Shown in pieces: positions 63,801-64,000 of a stretch of 64,000 nt of DNA. The notes below the pieces were generated by a model, which worked only from the letters and a program-made list of their open reading frames with translations, had not been told where the DNA came from and did no database searches. Position 1 is the stretch's first letter; every line of letters starts with the position of its first letter. This DNA is from Paenibacillus alvei DSM 29 (GTDB taxonomy: Bacteria > Bacillota > Bacilli > Paenibacillales > Paenibacillaceae): positions 1 through 64,000 of the forward strand of contig NZ_AMBZ01000001.1 in assembly GCF_000293805.1 (NCBI RefSeq). The letters are read 5' to 3'. The translations under genes were made by a program, and so were the position numbers.

Positions 63801-64000
63801 TTCGTTCAGGTCCAATCGTCGTGCTCGTCGCGGTCACGATTTCTTCCCGAATGGCGTCGATAGGCGGATTCGTAACTTGGGCGAATAATTGCTTGAAATA
63901 GTTGTACAGCCGCTGCGGGCGTTCGGATAGAACAGCCAGCGGCGCATCGTACCCCATTGATCCCAGCGGCTCTACACCTGTAGCCGCCATAGGCTCGATA
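60859..64000 (-). CDS. gltB: Glutamate synthase large subunit, 3' part (cut by the window edge)
   Basis: The large subunit of NADPH glutamate synthase makes two glutamates from glutamine and 2-oxoglutarate. The 1047 codons in view cover the central domain, the FMN-binding synthase domain ([55 protein letters not shown]), the [3Fe-4S] cysteines in [19 protein letters not shown], and the C-terminal GXGXG beta-helix ([19 protein letters not shown]). The N-terminal glutamine amidotransferase domain (about 450 residues) is beyond 64000, as the frame is still open there. A terminator follows the stop. Confidence 0.97.
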   Translation of the reverse strand, partial: IEPMAATGVEPLGSMGYDAPLAVLSERPQRLYNYFKQLFAQVTNPPIDAIREEIVTATSTTIGPERNLLLPEPESCRQIKLDSPVLSNEDFAKLRHIRRPGFKSITIPILFTASEGAAGLEAALKTMCEAADRVIGKGHNLIILSDRGVEEEQAAIPALLAVSCLHHHLIRQGTRTKVSLLLESGEPREVHHYALLLGYGVSVVNPYVVFETLDDMIRQGILHGITHEKAVKNYMKAATKGVVKILSKMGISTVQSYRGAQIFEAIGLKQDFVDQYFTWTPSRIGGIGLEEVAQEALSHHYRGFSAQPGRDAELDSGGEYQWRNDGEEHLFNPQTIHTLQHAVRTNDYRLFKKYSKLVQGEYNSSRTLRSLFVLKPIGPAVPLEEVESVDSIVKRFKTGAMSFGSISKEAHESLAIAMNRIGGKSNSGEGGENPARYVKDANGDSRRSAIKQVASGRFGVTSDYLINADEIQIKMAQGAKPGEGGQLPGRKVYPWVAEVRGSTPGVGLISPPPHHDIYSIEDLAELIYDLKNANPRARINVKLVSEVGVGTIAAGVAKGRADVILVSGYDGGTGASPQGSIRHAGLPWELGLAETHQTLILNNLRDRIVLETDGKMMTGRDLAIATLLGAEEYGFSTAPLVAVGCIMMRVCQLDTCPVGVATQNPELRKNFTGDPQHVVNLMRFIAEELREWMAELGFRTLNDMIGRTECLDMKNAIEHWKAKHLDLSSLLHQPEMPEGSSRIQVREQNHGLEETLDMKTLVPAARAALEAGTPVEGTYPISNVNRATGTILGSEVTRRYGAAGLPEDTIRYTFIGSAGQSFGAFVPRGITLTVEGDSNDYVGKGLSGGKIIVKPSAIATFAAEKNVIIGNTAFYGATGGEAYIRGIAGERFAVRNSGVHVVVEGVGDHGCEYMTGGRVVVLGKTGRNFAAGMSGGIAYVWDEDQTFVNRCNLEMVLLEPLEGAEAHQVHEMIERHVQATGSAIGGRILQQWDNGARGRFVRVIPKDYKRMMQQIAKVEAQGMTGEAALLAAFEANMRDLSRASGN

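Overview
The window looks like chromosome of an endospore-forming Gram-positive bacterium, most probably a Paenibacillus or close relative. The grounds are an SspH-type spore protein, two leucine T-box leaders, HrcA/CIRCE control of groESL, strong AGGAGG ribosome sites, Ku plus LigD-type end-joining genes, and a Gram-positive CpsC/CpsD capsule system. The genus is inferred from general resemblance, not from a search.

Region 1 (1-11450) is the early half of a temperate tailed-phage prophage. Reading leftward from its right end it has a tyrosine integrase, a LexA/CI-type repressor, a divergent operator-promoter switch, a Cro-like gene, an excisionase-like HTH gene, a Rha/ORF6C gene, many tiny overlapping genes, an ERF annealing protein, a PD-(D/E)XK nuclease, an HNH protein, a replication initiator with a helicase loader, RusA and an ArpU-like late regulator. 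Structural genes should lie beyond the left edge. One plus-strand gene (6822-7547) inside the minus-strand operon looks like a moron.

Region 2 (11458-34543) is housekeeping: groEL/groES, tatC/tatA, a MogA/MoaB-type gene, 5-formyl-THF cyclo-ligase, an ABC-F ATPase, a YbaK-type editing protein, a cluster of DnaA boxes, leuA behind two tandem leucine T-boxes, the tsaE-tsaB-rimI-tsaD tRNA-modification operon, sspH, Ku with a split LigD (separate ligase and polymerase genes), a cardiolipin synthase, and a cell-wall shape module (class B PBP, M23 peptidase, bactofilin).

Region 3 (57900-34710, all minus strand) is a Wzx/Wzy-type surface glycopolymer cluster of about 23 kb. It has Wzz/CpsC and a BY-kinase, a PglF/EpsC-type dehydratase, flippase, polymerase, three glycosyltransferases, UDP-sugar genes (epimerases, GalU, Ugd), a PglE/EpsN-type aminotransferase, a PglC-type initiating transferase, a sugar N-formyltransferase, a FemAB-like protein, a secreted beta-helix protein, RmlC/RmlD and an LCP attachment enzyme. 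I infer an acidic polymer that starts on a 4-formamido-4,6-dideoxy sugar and is ligated to peptidoglycan. A decayed CpsB phosphatase lies just upstream of wzz, and a divergent XRE regulator with three palindromic operators may control the locus.

Region 4 (59000-64000) holds an MFS transporter and the 3' part of gltB (glutamate synthase large subunit), which runs off the right edge.

Quality caveat: five genes, including the normally essential tsaD, are each broken by one missing base in a homopolymer run. Assembly or sequencing error is the simplest explanation, so these frame breaks should not be read as real pseudogenes without checking reads.
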